A stretch of 61,537 nt of DNA from an uncultured Clostridia bacterium (GTDB lineage: Bacteria; Bacillota; Clostridia; Oscillospirales; Ruminococcaceae), in the NCBI GenBank assembly GCA_947089135.1, contig CAMUJF010000016.1, positions 1 through 61,537 on the forward strand, given 5' to 3'. The position numbers were made by a program, and so were the translations under genes. How positions within the stretch are numbered: position 1 is the stretch's first letter; every line of letters begins with the position of its first letter. The notes below the pieces were generated by a model. That model made no database searches, was not told the DNA's origin, and was given only the letters and a program-made list of their open reading frames with translations. Below, one piece after another: positions 1-7,779 of the stretch.

Positions 1-100
1 GTCATTAGAATAAATAATAGTGCATAATGTTAGAAGAATAATCGCAAAGAAGATATCATAGTTTCGGGGAGCTTGTCAAGCTGTGCGGGAGACAACGCCA

Positions 101-358
101 TTATGCCTCATCTCCAAACCCTAAATCAACATTCTTAACGCCGTTAATTTCTTCAAGAATTTTTTTCGCGTCCTCCTCGGTAGCGCCGTAATACTTAACG
201 CGAAATTCCCACGGAGCCTGAACGCCGTCCCGCACCTCCTGCAAGTCCTGCAAACGCTCCGCGGTGTCGTCGATTATAACGCTGCGGTCGAAATCTATTT
301 CAATTTCGGCGTTGTCCGCAACGTCCGCAAGGAACGGGCGATCTTGTAATAAATTTTT
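101..358 (-). pseudogene. Phage portal protein C-terminal fragment (A118/SPP1-like)
   Basis: About 85 codons of a phage portal protein tail remain, open from a stop at 359-361 to TAA at 101-103. Visible features are an acidic strand (EIEIDFDRSVIIDD), a helix (LQDLQEVRDG) and the motif VKYYGATEEDAKKIL, an arrangement typical of the C-terminus of A118/SPP1-family portals. A complete portal has about 450-500 residues, so most of the gene is missing and there is no start codon or ribosome binding site. It is probably the relic of an excised or decayed prophage. The assignment rests on recalled family motifs. Confidence 0.6.
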
Positions 359-578
359 CTATCATATTTTCGGACAGTTCCGCCTCGGCAAGCTGTTCGT
401 TTTCCGCAAGAAATCGGCGGTTTTCGACTACATAGCAGCCGTTCACGGCTTTTTTCGCGATTTTGCATTTTTTGTATTTTGCGCGTCAGGCTACAAAAGC
501 GCAAGAGAAATATACCAAAAACAAGCTGCGGACGTTATCCGCGTCACGCAGCTTCGCTGTTTAAGTCGCTAAAAACTG
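359..578. other. Decayed stretch next to portal fragment
   Basis: No intact gene. On the minus strand, a frame different from the portal fragment encodes a charged helical peptide (VVENRRFLAENEQLAEAELS) that ends near the point where the portal frame opens. This could be further phage debris joined by a frameshift. I see no start, ribosome binding site or terminator. Confidence 0.35.
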
Positions 579-1181
579 TTAAAGCCAATTTTTCAAATCG
601 TCATCGCGGCAGTTTCCAACAAAACATTCAACATTATTAAAGTATTCGGGCATCAATGCAAAAGCTGTTATTCTCAAGTGTCCCTCAACAATGACAAAAC
701 GCTCGAAATCGGACGTTAATAAAATCGGTCTGTAAAATTTTCCGCCGTTTTTTATAAATTCCGCAGCTTTGATAAAGCCCGCATTGCTCTGTCCGTAAAT
801 TTCAGTCCCGTTTAAGATTGCCTGAGCAGCCGTCAAAGGCGACTTAGTGCCCTGCGACAGTTCGTTCCAGTAGCTGTAGTCAATGTACCTGATTTTGCTT
901 AAATCATTGTTTGCAAAATTGCATAAGCTCCAAGTGATCTCAGCGGGAAATCTTTCAAACAATTCGCGGTTTAAGCCGTATCCGCGAAATTCTCCCAGCA
1001 GCTTTTTTCTTGCGGCATTTTCATCGGCGTTGTTCAGATCCGCAGATAAAATTATTTTTTCGTCCTGAAAAAACTTGTCCATAACTCCCTTGATTTGTTC
1101 GGCAAATCTCTCTGAGCGGTATTCCGCTTTTAAAAATTCCGCGATCATTTCCGCCTCGGAGCTTGTTCTCAATATATTCAT
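579..1181 (-). CDS. ParB-like (partition/sulfiredoxin fold) domain protein
   Basis: A 200-residue soluble protein of unknown role. The C-terminal third contains FVIVEGHLRITAFAL, which resembles the E-G-H-x-R core of ParB-N/Srx-like folds, the nucleotide-binding loop of that superfamily. The N-terminal 100 residues are helical and charged with no motif I recognise. A strong site (GGAGG, 5 nt before ATG) fixes the start. There is no helix-turn-helix, so it is not a canonical chromosomal ParB. It sits beside phage debris and may be an accessory or phage-derived gene. Function is unassigned; the fold call is tentative. Confidence 0.55.
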   Translation of the reverse strand: MNILRTSSEAEMIAEFLKAEYRSERFAEQIKGVMDKFFQDEKIILSADLNNADENAARKKLLGEFRGYGLNRELFERFPAEITWSLCNFANNDLSKIRYIDYSYWNELSQGTKSPLTAAQAILNGTEIYGQSNAGFIKAAEFIKNGGKFYRPILLTSDFERFVIVEGHLRITAFALMPEYFNNVECFVGNCRDDDLKNWL

Positions 1182-1202
1182 TTTTCCTCCTTTTGAGAAG
1201 GA

Positions 1203-1250
1203 CTAAAAATATATGCCCCTCCCAAGACATTTAAATGTTTGTTTATCCAT
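1203..1250 (-). CDS. Possible 15-residue leader ORF upstream of ParB-like gene
   Basis: An ATG preceded by a strong ribosome binding site (AAAGGAGG, then 7 nt) opens a 15-codon ORF (MDKQTFKCLGRGIYF) that stops 21 nt before the ParB-like gene start. It lies in the leader downstream of a good promoter. It may be a translated leader peptide or a remnant of a truncated gene. Only the ribosome binding site supports it. Confidence 0.35.
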   Translation of the reverse strand: MDKQTFKCLGRGIYF

Positions 1251-1305
1251 AAAAAATTCCTCCTTTCATTGAAATTCGCATATATAAATATATAATGCTT
1301 GTATA

Positions 1306-1334
1306 AATATATCATTTTCATGAAGCTTTGTCAA
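1306..1334 (-). promoter_or_regulatory. Sigma-A promoter for the ParB-like gene
   Basis: On the minus strand TTGACA (1334-1329) is followed by 17 nt and TATATT (1311-1306). The predicted start lies about 115 nt upstream of the ParB-like gene, leaving a leader that contains the small ORF. Confidence 0.6.
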
Positions 1335-1450
1335 TGCATTTTTAGCCGTAACCATGGAAATCAATTTTTATAAGATAAATTGATATTTAGCGGCAAAGCC
1401 GCTGAAAAGCCTCAGCATTTACCGCTACTGAGCTAAATAATAATTTATAT

Positions 1451-1630
1451 TTAAGGCAACACCGCGCAAAGAGCGGCTCACGCCTTTGCCGCACACAGAC
1501 TTGCATATTTTCCGTCATATCGCGCTAAAATTTCTTGACATACGCCAGTATGCCTGCAAAATTTTAGTACAATCTGACAAAAAATCTGACTTCGTCTCTG
1601 TACGACAATCCTTGTGCAGTATTGCCTTAA
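1451..1630 (-). repeat. 180-bp palindromic MITE-like repeat, copy 1
   Basis: The reverse complement of this segment matches 31529-31708 with only 4 differences in 180 positions. Both copies begin TTAAGGCAA and end TTGCCTTAA. The terminal inverted repeats extend about 22 bp (TTAAGGCAAYACCGCRCAAR), and the interior is also an imperfect palindrome (ACTAAAATTT pairs with AAATTTTAGT). There is no coding capacity. TA on both sides would fit insertion with TA duplication as in IS630/Tc1-type MITEs. It lies 13 bp past the stop of the cupin gene and could act as a transcript hairpin. Confidence 0.85.
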
Positions 1631-1643
1631 AAGTGTAATTCCG

Positions 1644-2009
1644 CTATTTCTTTTCGGCATAAGCATATCCGAAATTTATCGGAGGAGCGGTCACGGAAAG
1701 GTAAACAAATTCCGTATCGCCGTCGTTAAGCAGTCCGTGGACATCTTTATCGGCAAAGCGCACAACGTCTCCTGCTGAAAAATCCTTTGTCTTGTCGTCT
1801 GCAAGCAGGAGCTTTCCGCTGCCCTTGAGAGCGTACCATATCTGCTCCGACGCGTCATGGGTGTGACGGGGCTGACTTGCTCCGGGTTCAAGGTGTACTT
1901 CGGTTATGGTTACTCTGGCGCTTTCTGAATTTTCGGGATTAAGAAGCTGGCGGGAAACCACTCCCGGATTGGCAAGAGCCTTTATGTCGGACGATTTTAT
2001 GAATTCCAT
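1644..2009 (-). CDS. Small cupin-domain protein
   Basis: A 121-residue single-domain cupin. Motif 1 appears as GASQPRHTHDASEQIWYALKG, with the usual metal-binding His/His/Glu, and motif 2 as FSAGDVVRFADKDVHGLLN with the fourth ligand His. Such proteins bind a metal in a beta-barrel; substrates vary, so no reaction is assigned. An upstream in-frame ATG would add six residues, but the ATG at 2009 has GGAGG at proper distance and was chosen. It is a monocistronic minus-strand gene between a bidirectional terminator and the 180-bp repeat. Confidence 0.85.
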   Translation of the reverse strand: MEFIKSSDIKALANPGVVSRQLLNPENSESARVTITEVHLEPGASQPRHTHDASEQIWYALKGSGKLLLADDKTKDFSAGDVVRFADKDVHGLLNDGDTEFVYLSVTAPPINFGYAYAEKK

Positions 2010-2036
2010 GATAATATTCCTCCGCAATGAAATAAC

Positions 2037-2074
2037 AAAAAATCCGTACCCCTTACAATGAGTACGGATTTTTT
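2037..2074. terminator. Bidirectional terminator between tRNA operon and cupin gene
   Basis: The perfect stem AATCCGTAC/GTACGGATT is flanked by A and T runs on both sides, so it can end transcripts from either strand. It lies just downstream of tRNA-His in the minus direction and upstream of the cupin gene. Confidence 0.75.
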
Positions 2075-2092
2075 AATTGCAGGATTTCCTGC

Positions 2093-2170
<78 letters not shown>

Positions 2171-2244
2171 ATACAGTATTTATTCTGCGAATAAATGTTC
2201 CGCTTTAATGTGCGGAACATTTTTCGCTGCGGTAAATTCACCGC

Positions 2245-2321
2245 TGGCGCGCCTTACTGGATTCGAACCAGTGGCTTACTGCTTAGAAGGCAGTTACTCT
2301 ATCCAGCTGAGTTAAAGGCGC
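2245..2321 (-). tRNA. tRNA-Arg (TCT)
   Basis: Minus-strand cloverleaf: acceptor GCGCCTT pairs with AAGGCGC, anticodon TCT in CTTCTAA, T-loop TTCGAAT, encoded CCA. It reads AGA codons. Middle gene of the tRNA operon. Confidence 0.94.
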
Positions 2322-2372
2322 ACATTTTAGTAAATATTCGGCAACGTTACAAACGCAGCGTTACCGAATTAA

Positions 2373-2446
2373 TGGAGCGGGTGATGGGAATCGAACCCAC
2401 GCGACCAGCTTGGAAGGCTGGAGTTCTACCATTGAACTACACCCGC
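2373..2446 (-). tRNA. tRNA-Gly (TCC)
   Basis: Minus-strand cloverleaf: acceptor GCGGGTG pairs with CACCCGC, anticodon TCC in CTTCCAA, T-loop TTCGATT, encoded CCA. First gene of the operon, about 24 nt past the predicted -10 box. Confidence 0.94.
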
Positions 2447-2469
2447 ATTATTTCTCAATGACAAAAAAT

Positions 2470-2498
2470 ATTATAGCATACTGAGTAGAAAATGTCAA
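2470..2498 (-). promoter_or_regulatory. Consensus promoter of the Gly-Arg-His tRNA operon
   Basis: Minus strand: exact TTGACA (2498-2493), 17-nt spacer, exact TATAAT (2475-2470). A perfect consensus match suits a strongly expressed stable RNA operon. Confidence 0.85.
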
Positions 2499-2515
2499 GC
2501 GTTTTCGCAAATTTT

Positions 2516-2561
2516 TTCAAAAAAATTTATCGGAGTACGCCAAAACGTACTCCGATAAATT
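2516..2561 (-). terminator. Strong terminator after the Clp ATPase gene
   Basis: A 16-bp perfect stem (arms 2524-2539 and 2546-2561, core CGGAGTACG) is followed on the minus strand by a run of seven T. It ends the minus-strand operon directly after the Clp stop codon. Confidence 0.88.
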
Positions 2562-2562
2562 A

Positions 2563-4881
2563 TTAGACCGCTTCTACTTCTATTTCGCCCTTTTTCTCGC
2601 CGATTTTTATTACTGCAAACGGATTTTCCGCGCTGTTTATTATAAGCTCTGCTATCTTATCCTCAATATCGGTGCGTATCACCTTGCGTATATCCCGCGC
2701 TCCGAATTTCTTTCCGTGGGACTTTTCCGCAATTGCCGCAAGAGCCTTTTTGCTGTACTTCAAAGTAATTCCTTTTTCCGCAAGGGGTTCTTTCATTTCG
2801 TCCAGCATAAGAGCCGCTATCTGTTCGTAGCTCTCCGTTGAAAGGGGATCAAACACTACTACCTCGTCTATTCGGCTGAGAAATTCGGGTCTCAGGAAAT
2901 CCGACAAGGCTTTCATGGCTTTTTCCTTTGAGATATCTCCCTCGGTCTTGTTAAAGCCTACGCCTGTTCCCTTGTCGGTTGAGCCTGCGTTGGAGGTCAT
3001 GGCAATAATTGTATTCTCAAAATTTACAGACCGTCCCTGAGCGTCGTTGACCTTCCCCTCGTCGAGAATTTGCAGGAGAATATTCATAACGTCCGGGTGA
3101 GCCTTTTCTATCTCATCAAACAGCACTACGCTGTAGGGTTTTCTGCGTACCTTTTCAGTAAGCTGTCCCGCCTCGTCGTAGCCAACGTATCCCGGAGGAG
3201 AGCCTATCAGCCGCGAAACGCTGTGCTTTTCCATATATTCCGTCATGTCAAGCCGTACCAAAGGTTCGTTTCCGTCGAAAAGCTCCGATGCAAGAACCTT
3301 TACAAGCTCGGTCTTGCCCACGCCTGTAGGTCCAACGAAGATGAACGATGCGGGTCTGCGCCGCTTGGAAAGCTGCACTCTCGTTCGCTTTATAGCCTTG
3401 CTCACAAGCTCCACGGCTTTGTCCTGACCGATTATATGGGATTTAAGGGCATTTTCAAGATTTGCTATTTTTGTGTACTCGCTTTCAGTGACCTTGCTTG
3501 CGGGAATACCCGTCCACAGCTCTATTACCTTGGACAAGTCGGCTTCGGTGACGTAAATGTTTTCCACCTTTTCCGCAAGCTCGTCTTTTTCCTTTTCCAG
3601 TCTCAGTACTTCAGCACGCGCCTCCGCTATTTTGGCAAAATCAGGTTCGGAGGCTTCTTCCATTTCCGTAATGCTTATCTCGGTATTGACCAGTTTTTCG
3701 CAAAGCTCGTCGTATTCTCCTATCTCCTTGCTGCGTATGCTTGCGCAGGCGCAGGCTTCGTCCAACAGGTCGATAGCCTTGTCTGGCAGGAAACGGTCGT
3801 TAATGTAACGTTCCGACAGTACCGCGCACCGTTTCAGCAGCTCGTCGGTAATCTTCACACGGTGGTGCTCCTCGTAGTATCCGCGGATACCCAACAGTAC
3901 GCTTTCTGTTTCGGAAATGTTCGGCTCGTTTATTGTAACAGGCTGGAAACGCCGTTCCAGCGCGCTGTCCTTTTCAATGTATTTGCGGTACTCCTTAAAG
4001 GTGGTCGCGCCGATGACCTGCACCTCGCCCCTTGAAAGGGCAGGCTTGAGGATATTCGCCGCGTTCATGGACCCCTCGCTGTCTCCCGTACCCACAAGGT
4101 TGTGCACCTCGTCGATAAAGAGAATAACGTTACCCTCGGATTTCACTTCGTCAATAAGACCCTTTACACGGCTTTCAAACTGTCCGCGGAACTGGGTTCC
4201 CGCCACAAGAGCGGTAAGGTCGAGCAGATACACCCGCTTGTTTCTCAGATTGAACGGTACGTCTCCCGCAACTATTTTTTGTGCTATACCCTCAGCAATG
4301 GCAGTCTTTCCCACACCCGGTTCGCCGATAAGACAGGGATTGTTTTTCTGCCTGCGGGTCAATATCTGGATAGTACGCGCGATCTCCTTGTCTCTTCCGA
4401 TAATGTTGTCAAGCTTGCCTTCCTCGGCGCGTTCGGTAAGATTGGTGCAGTAGCTGTCAAGAAATTTGTTTTTCTTTTTTTTGTTTCCCGCGGGCTTTTC
4501 TTTTGTTTGCGGACGGTTCTCATGCGTGTGTCCGTTGTCTGCGGAAAATTCGCCGGATATACCGTCGTCCTTTTTGCTCAAAAGGTCGTTCAAGTTTTTA
4601 ATAGAGCCGCTGAAAAGGCTCTGGATAAAGCCCGGAAGCGCACCCGTACCGCCGCGCTGAAATGAATCCCCGTCGATAGCCTCGGTGAAATCGGTCATCT
4701 CGTCGGCAAATTCCTCAACGTTGTCGTCGTCTATTCCCATTTGTTCCATGTACTCGCGTACCTGCGGGATACCAAGCTCCTTTGCGCACACAAGGCATAG
4801 TCCCTCGTTTCGTTTTTCATCGCCCTGCATTGCGGTTATAAAAACCACCGCAGTTCTTTTCTTGCATCTTGTACAAAGCAT
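2563..4881 (-). CDS. clpE: ClpE-like AAA+ unfoldase (Clp ATPase)
   Basis: A 772-residue, two-ring Clp/Hsp100 unfoldase that feeds proteins to ClpP. The N-terminus is a short zinc finger (C3-x2-C6 and C29-x2-C32), the hallmark of ClpE-type proteins, in place of the double Clp-N repeat of ClpC. AAA1 has Walker A GEPGVGKT and Walker B LFIDEVHN; AAA2 has GPTGVGKT and VLFDEIEKAHP. VGFN after the AAA2 sensor region matches the ClpP-docking loop. An ATG at 4899 overlaps the likely GGAGG site and has no site of its own, so I start at the ATG at 4881 although its spacing (11 nt) is long. It is the last gene of the cvpA-containing run and may be part of it. ClpE or ClpC naming is uncertain; the Clp function is not. 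Confidence 0.9.
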   Translation of the reverse strand: MLCTRCKKRTAVVFITAMQGDEKRNEGLCLVCAKELGIPQVREYMEQMGIDDDNVEEFADEMTDFTEAIDGDSFQRGGTGALPGFIQSLFSGSIKNLNDLLSKKDDGISGEFSADNGHTHENRPQTKEKPAGNKKKKNKFLDSYCTNLTERAEEGKLDNIIGRDKEIARTIQILTRRQKNNPCLIGEPGVGKTAIAEGIAQKIVAGDVPFNLRNKRVYLLDLTALVAGTQFRGQFESRVKGLIDEVKSEGNVILFIDEVHNLVGTGDSEGSMNAANILKPALSRGEVQVIGATTFKEYRKYIEKDSALERRFQPVTINEPNISETESVLLGIRGYYEEHHRVKITDELLKRCAVLSERYINDRFLPDKAIDLLDEACACASIRSKEIGEYDELCEKLVNTEISITEMEEASEPDFAKIAEARAEVLRLEKEKDELAEKVENIYVTEADLSKVIELWTGIPASKVTESEYTKIANLENALKSHIIGQDKAVELVSKAIKRTRVQLSKRRRPASFIFVGPTGVGKTELVKVLASELFDGNEPLVRLDMTEYMEKHSVSRLIGSPPGYVGYDEAGQLTEKVRRKPYSVVLFDEIEKAHPDVMNILLQILDEGKVNDAQGRSVNFENTIIAMTSNAGSTDKGTGVGFNKTEGDISKEKAMKALSDFLRPEFLSRIDEVVVFDPLSTESYEQIAALMLDEMKEPLAEKGITLKYSKKALAAIAEKSHGKKFGARDIRKVIRTDIEDKIAELIINSAENPFAVIKIGEKKGEIEVEAV

Positions 4882-4926
4882 ATCGCTGTTGTCCTCCATA
4901 TCTTAAAGTTCGTAAGGGTCTTCCGG

Positions 4927-5808
4927 TTATTTCAGTATAAGCGAAAGCAGGAAGAAAGTCCCGCCGTAAAGCCTCTTGAATACAAATGTCCCGGCTATTG
5001 CTTCCGTGTTGAGGTACCCGTTGGCATTTGAGGTAAGGCTTATAAAAACGTTTGCGGCAACGCTTAGTATCATCGTAAAAAGCAGTCCCTGAAAAAGCCC
5101 AAGTATTCCTCCCGCAAAGCTGTCGGCAGATCTGACTCCGGGAATCTTTCTTATCAGACCGGCAGCCCGCGCAATTATGGAAACGATAAGCAATACTGCC
5201 GCAAAGGTCATGATAAAAAGCGCCGTGCGGACGGTTTTTATCATGACGGGACGTATTATTTCCTTCTCGATTATTTCTGCCATGGACTCTTTTTTTTCTT
5301 CCGCTTTTTCAGCCGCATTCAGATTTTCTTCTTCGTTCTCGGTCTCGGCAATGTATTTTTCCGCCTCCTCCAGTATTTCATCGGGAACGACTCCCGAAAA
5401 GGTTTCCGTAAGTGCGCGGCAGTATTCTGTAAACATTTTTCTCAGTGCGCCGCGGAACTCGCTGTCAGTCAGAAGCTGCGCATAATTTTCACCCTTTTCC
5501 AGTACGTCTGCAAGCTGTTCGTCAGTCAGGCTTATACCCTGCTGTTCCAGTATCCCGCCGAGCTTTTCAGGGGATAAGTACTCTTCGGCAAGCTCTTTCG
5601 ATTTAGTTTCAACAGCAGATATCACCGCAGGTCTGACAGCCTTTTCGTAAACATAGTCAGAAGCAGTCCTGCTTACGAAAACCGCCGCCGCAAAGGCAGC
5701 CGCGTATCCCGCTATCATTATCAATGTCCTGACCGCGCCGCGCTGTCTGCCTAACAAAACGTATATCAATACTGCGCCGATAACTGCGGCGTCAAGAATA
5801 TATTTCAA
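4927..5808 (-). CDS. cvpA: CvpA-family membrane protein
   Basis: A 293-residue integral membrane protein. Hydrophobic helices near residues 5-20, 30-50, 195-220 and 235-260 frame an unusually long charged Glu/Lys-rich middle (about 55-190), larger than in the roughly 165-residue E. coli CvpA. The R-G transition after helix 1 and the G-x-x-L-G-L-x-Q-G-L near the C-terminus match the family. CvpA was named for colicin V export; in Firmicutes its role is unclear, with envelope links. The start is TTG, 13 nt after the stop of the upstream gene, because no ATG or GTG opens the conserved first helix. Confidence 0.8.
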   Translation of the reverse strand: MKYILDAAVIGAVLIYVLLGRQRGAVRTLIMIAGYAAAFAAAVFVSRTASDYVYEKAVRPAVISAVETKSKELAEEYLSPEKLGGILEQQGISLTDEQLADVLEKGENYAQLLTDSEFRGALRKMFTEYCRALTETFSGVVPDEILEEAEKYIAETENEEENLNAAEKAEEKKESMAEIIEKEIIRPVMIKTVRTALFIMTFAAVLLIVSIIARAAGLIRKIPGVRSADSFAGGILGLFQGLLFTMILSVAANVFISLTSNANGYLNTEAIAGTFVFKRLYGGTFFLLSLILK

Positions 5809-5821
5809 TCAATCATTCCAA

Positions 5822-7012
5822 TCAGTTGTAGTCTATCCTGTTTATTTCGTCATAGCCGAGAAGATAAACATATTTTCCCATTCTCAGAAAGCCTTCGTAA
5901 TCCGAGTCAAGCTCCGCCGAGGAGATAATGTCTCCTGCCGCCGTACGGGATTCGATACCGTTTTTCGTCTGTATATAGACAGTATCCCCGCTGACCTGTA
6001 TATTAAGCGTTTCACGGTCAAGAGTTTTTTCCGAGATCGTTCCGTCGGTGCAGCTTATAGTAACAAGTTCGGAGGTTCTCCGCTCCTCGTTTGAGAATAT
6101 CATTGCAGCCAGACCGCCGTCAGAGGAGTAATCCACAAGCTTCCGCTTATAAACATAGCTGTTTATGAACGTGCCGTTAGTGTCGTAGTAAGCGCACAGG
6201 CTGTCTCCGAAAACAATTATGTTATTTTCACCGAAAAGCCGTACTGACAGCGCAAGAGTCTGAAGTTCTTCCGTTTCCCACACCGGTACGGGATTATCCT
6301 TTTCGTCACGGTCAATGTGGTCGAAACGGTAGTATAGTATCTTTGAGACCATAAGTCCGTCGGAAACGCCTATCGTGGTTATATAGCAGCCAGAGCTGTC
6401 GGCATTGAAGGTAACGTCGATTATTCTCGCAACAGAACGGTAATTAAAAATATTCTTTCCCGACGAATCATATACCATAAGAGCGGAGGGATATTTGTCG
6501 CTTTTTGTTACGATAGCCGCAGTATCGTTGCTGCCCACTCGCGCGATTAGTATTGGGTCGTCGGAGGATTTGCTGTAAACATTTTTGTACTTGCTGTACA
6601 GGCTGAAGCTTTTTCCTCCCAGATCGTACAGCAGAGCCTTTTTGTTTCCCACGGTTATCACAGGATTTGCAAATGTGTGCTGTTCGGCATAAACGGGTTT
6701 TCCGTCCGCGTTGTAGACAAAGAAATGAGTGTCGTCCGCAACGGCGAGACTGCCGTCCACAGGCTTTAACTGATACCTTGCTCCTCCCGCAATTGACAGT
6801 GGAAAGTATCCCTCCGCAAGCTCGGAGGTGTTTTCGGGAACGGGGATTTTTGTCAGTATTCCGTCGAGGCGGGGATACCAAAGATCCTTTGTCAGTACTA
6901 TCGCCGCAATGACCGTTACCGCTGCCAAAACTATAAGAAGCTTTTTCAGAAGCTTCATGGCTTTCTTTTTTTTACGTCTTTCACGCAGCATGGAAACGTC
7001 CGTTACTGCCAA
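5822..7012 (-). CDS. DUF5711-type membrane-anchored beta-propeller protein
   Basis: A 396-residue protein with a basic cytoplasmic tail (RERRKKKK), one transmembrane helix (about residues 22-42) and a large extracellular domain of repeating short strands (for example FFVYNADGKPVYAEQ, ALMVYDSSGKNIFNY) that looks like a WD/PQQ-like propeller. This matches what NCBI names DUF5711. The start is TTG, favoured by a GGGAGGG site seven nt upstream. It sits between truA and cvpA with short gaps, so is probably cotranscribed. Function unknown; a surface scaffold or sensor is possible. Confidence 0.75.
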   Translation of the reverse strand: MAVTDVSMLRERRKKKKAMKLLKKLLIVLAAVTVIAAIVLTKDLWYPRLDGILTKIPVPENTSELAEGYFPLSIAGGARYQLKPVDGSLAVADDTHFFVYNADGKPVYAEQHTFANPVITVGNKKALLYDLGGKSFSLYSKYKNVYSKSSDDPILIARVGSNDTAAIVTKSDKYPSALMVYDSSGKNIFNYRSVARIIDVTFNADSSGCYITTIGVSDGLMVSKILYYRFDHIDRDEKDNPVPVWETEELQTLALSVRLFGENNIIVFGDSLCAYYDTNGTFINSYVYKRKLVDYSSDGGLAAMIFSNEERRTSELVTISCTDGTISEKTLDRETLNIQVSGDTVYIQTKNGIESRTAAGDIISSAELDSDYEGFLRMGKYVYLLGYDEINRIDYN

Positions 7013-7040
7013 AGCTTTCCCTCCCTTTCATTTTATTGTG

Positions 7041-7775
7041 TCAGTAGTACACCTTATTCAGGTACAGCCCGTGCGCGGGAACAGTTTTTCCCGCAAGATT
7101 TCTGTCCCGAGCCGCTAAAATACGCGGAACAGAGTCGGCGGGAAGCTTGTCCTCGTTGATAAAAATTAAAGTTCCCACCATGATCCTAACCATATTATAC
7201 AAAAATCCGTCGCCTTTTACAAGCAGTTTCACCAGATTTTCACATTTTTCCACTTTGAAATATTCTATCGTACGAAAGCTGTCAGCCTTTTGGTTTGCAG
7301 TTCCGCAAAAGGACGTGAAGTCGTGTCCGCCGATAAAATCCTGTGCAGCTCTTGCTATAAGCTCAGTATCCAGCGAATAGGGATAATGCAGAGCAAGGTC
7401 GGCAAGAAAAGGGTCTTTTTCCCGCCTGTTCAGTATCAGGTACATATACTCCTTGCCTTTGCAGGAATAGCGGGCGTGAAAGTCCTCCGGAGCCTCCTCG
7501 CAGTTAAGTATTGCCAGATCGTCGGGGAGCAGTGAGTTCATGCCTCTGACAATATTCGCGCAGGGGATCTTATGCTCCGTTTCAAAGGAAAAGCAATACT
7601 CCCGTGCGTGTACCCCCGCATCCGTTCGCGAGCAGCCGTTCAGCTTTACTGCGGAATCGGTCAGAGCGGACAGCTTTTCCTCCAGAATATTCTGTATGCC
7701 CACCGCGTTTTCCTGCCGCTGAAAGCCGTGATAAGCCGTACCGCGGTAAGCCATTATTACCTTTAGATTCCTCAT
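7041..7775 (-). CDS. truA: tRNA pseudouridine(38-40) synthase TruA
   Basis: A 244-residue homodimeric enzyme that converts U38-U40 of the anticodon arm to pseudouridine. The catalytic Asp lies in CSRTDAGVHA (about residue 52), and the conserved start motif is YRGTAYHGFQRQ. Length is normal. The ATG is 4 nt after the ecfT stop, indicating coupled translation. ecfA1-ecfA2-ecfT-truA is a conserved Firmicute order. Confidence 0.95.
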   Translation of the reverse strand: MRNLKVIMAYRGTAYHGFQRQENAVGIQNILEEKLSALTDSAVKLNGCSRTDAGVHAREYCFSFETEHKIPCANIVRGMNSLLPDDLAILNCEEAPEDFHARYSCKGKEYMYLILNRREKDPFLADLALHYPYSLDTELIARAAQDFIGGHDFTSFCGTANQKADSFRTIEYFKVEKCENLVKLLVKGDGFLYNMVRIMVGTLIFINEDKLPADSVPRILAARDRNLAGKTVPAHGLYLNKVYY

Positions 7776-7779
7776 ATTG

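Noticed and set aside
1478..1666. Minus-strand open frame of 62 codons inside the 180-bp repeat
   Set aside because: It lies within the palindromic repeat and has no ribosome binding site; the second repeat copy shows that the unit moves as non-coding DNA.
3070..4035. Long plus-strand open frame (321 codons) opposite the Clp ATPase gene
   Set aside because: It mirrors the coding strand of a well-supported Clp gene, has no ribosome binding site and no recognisable motif.
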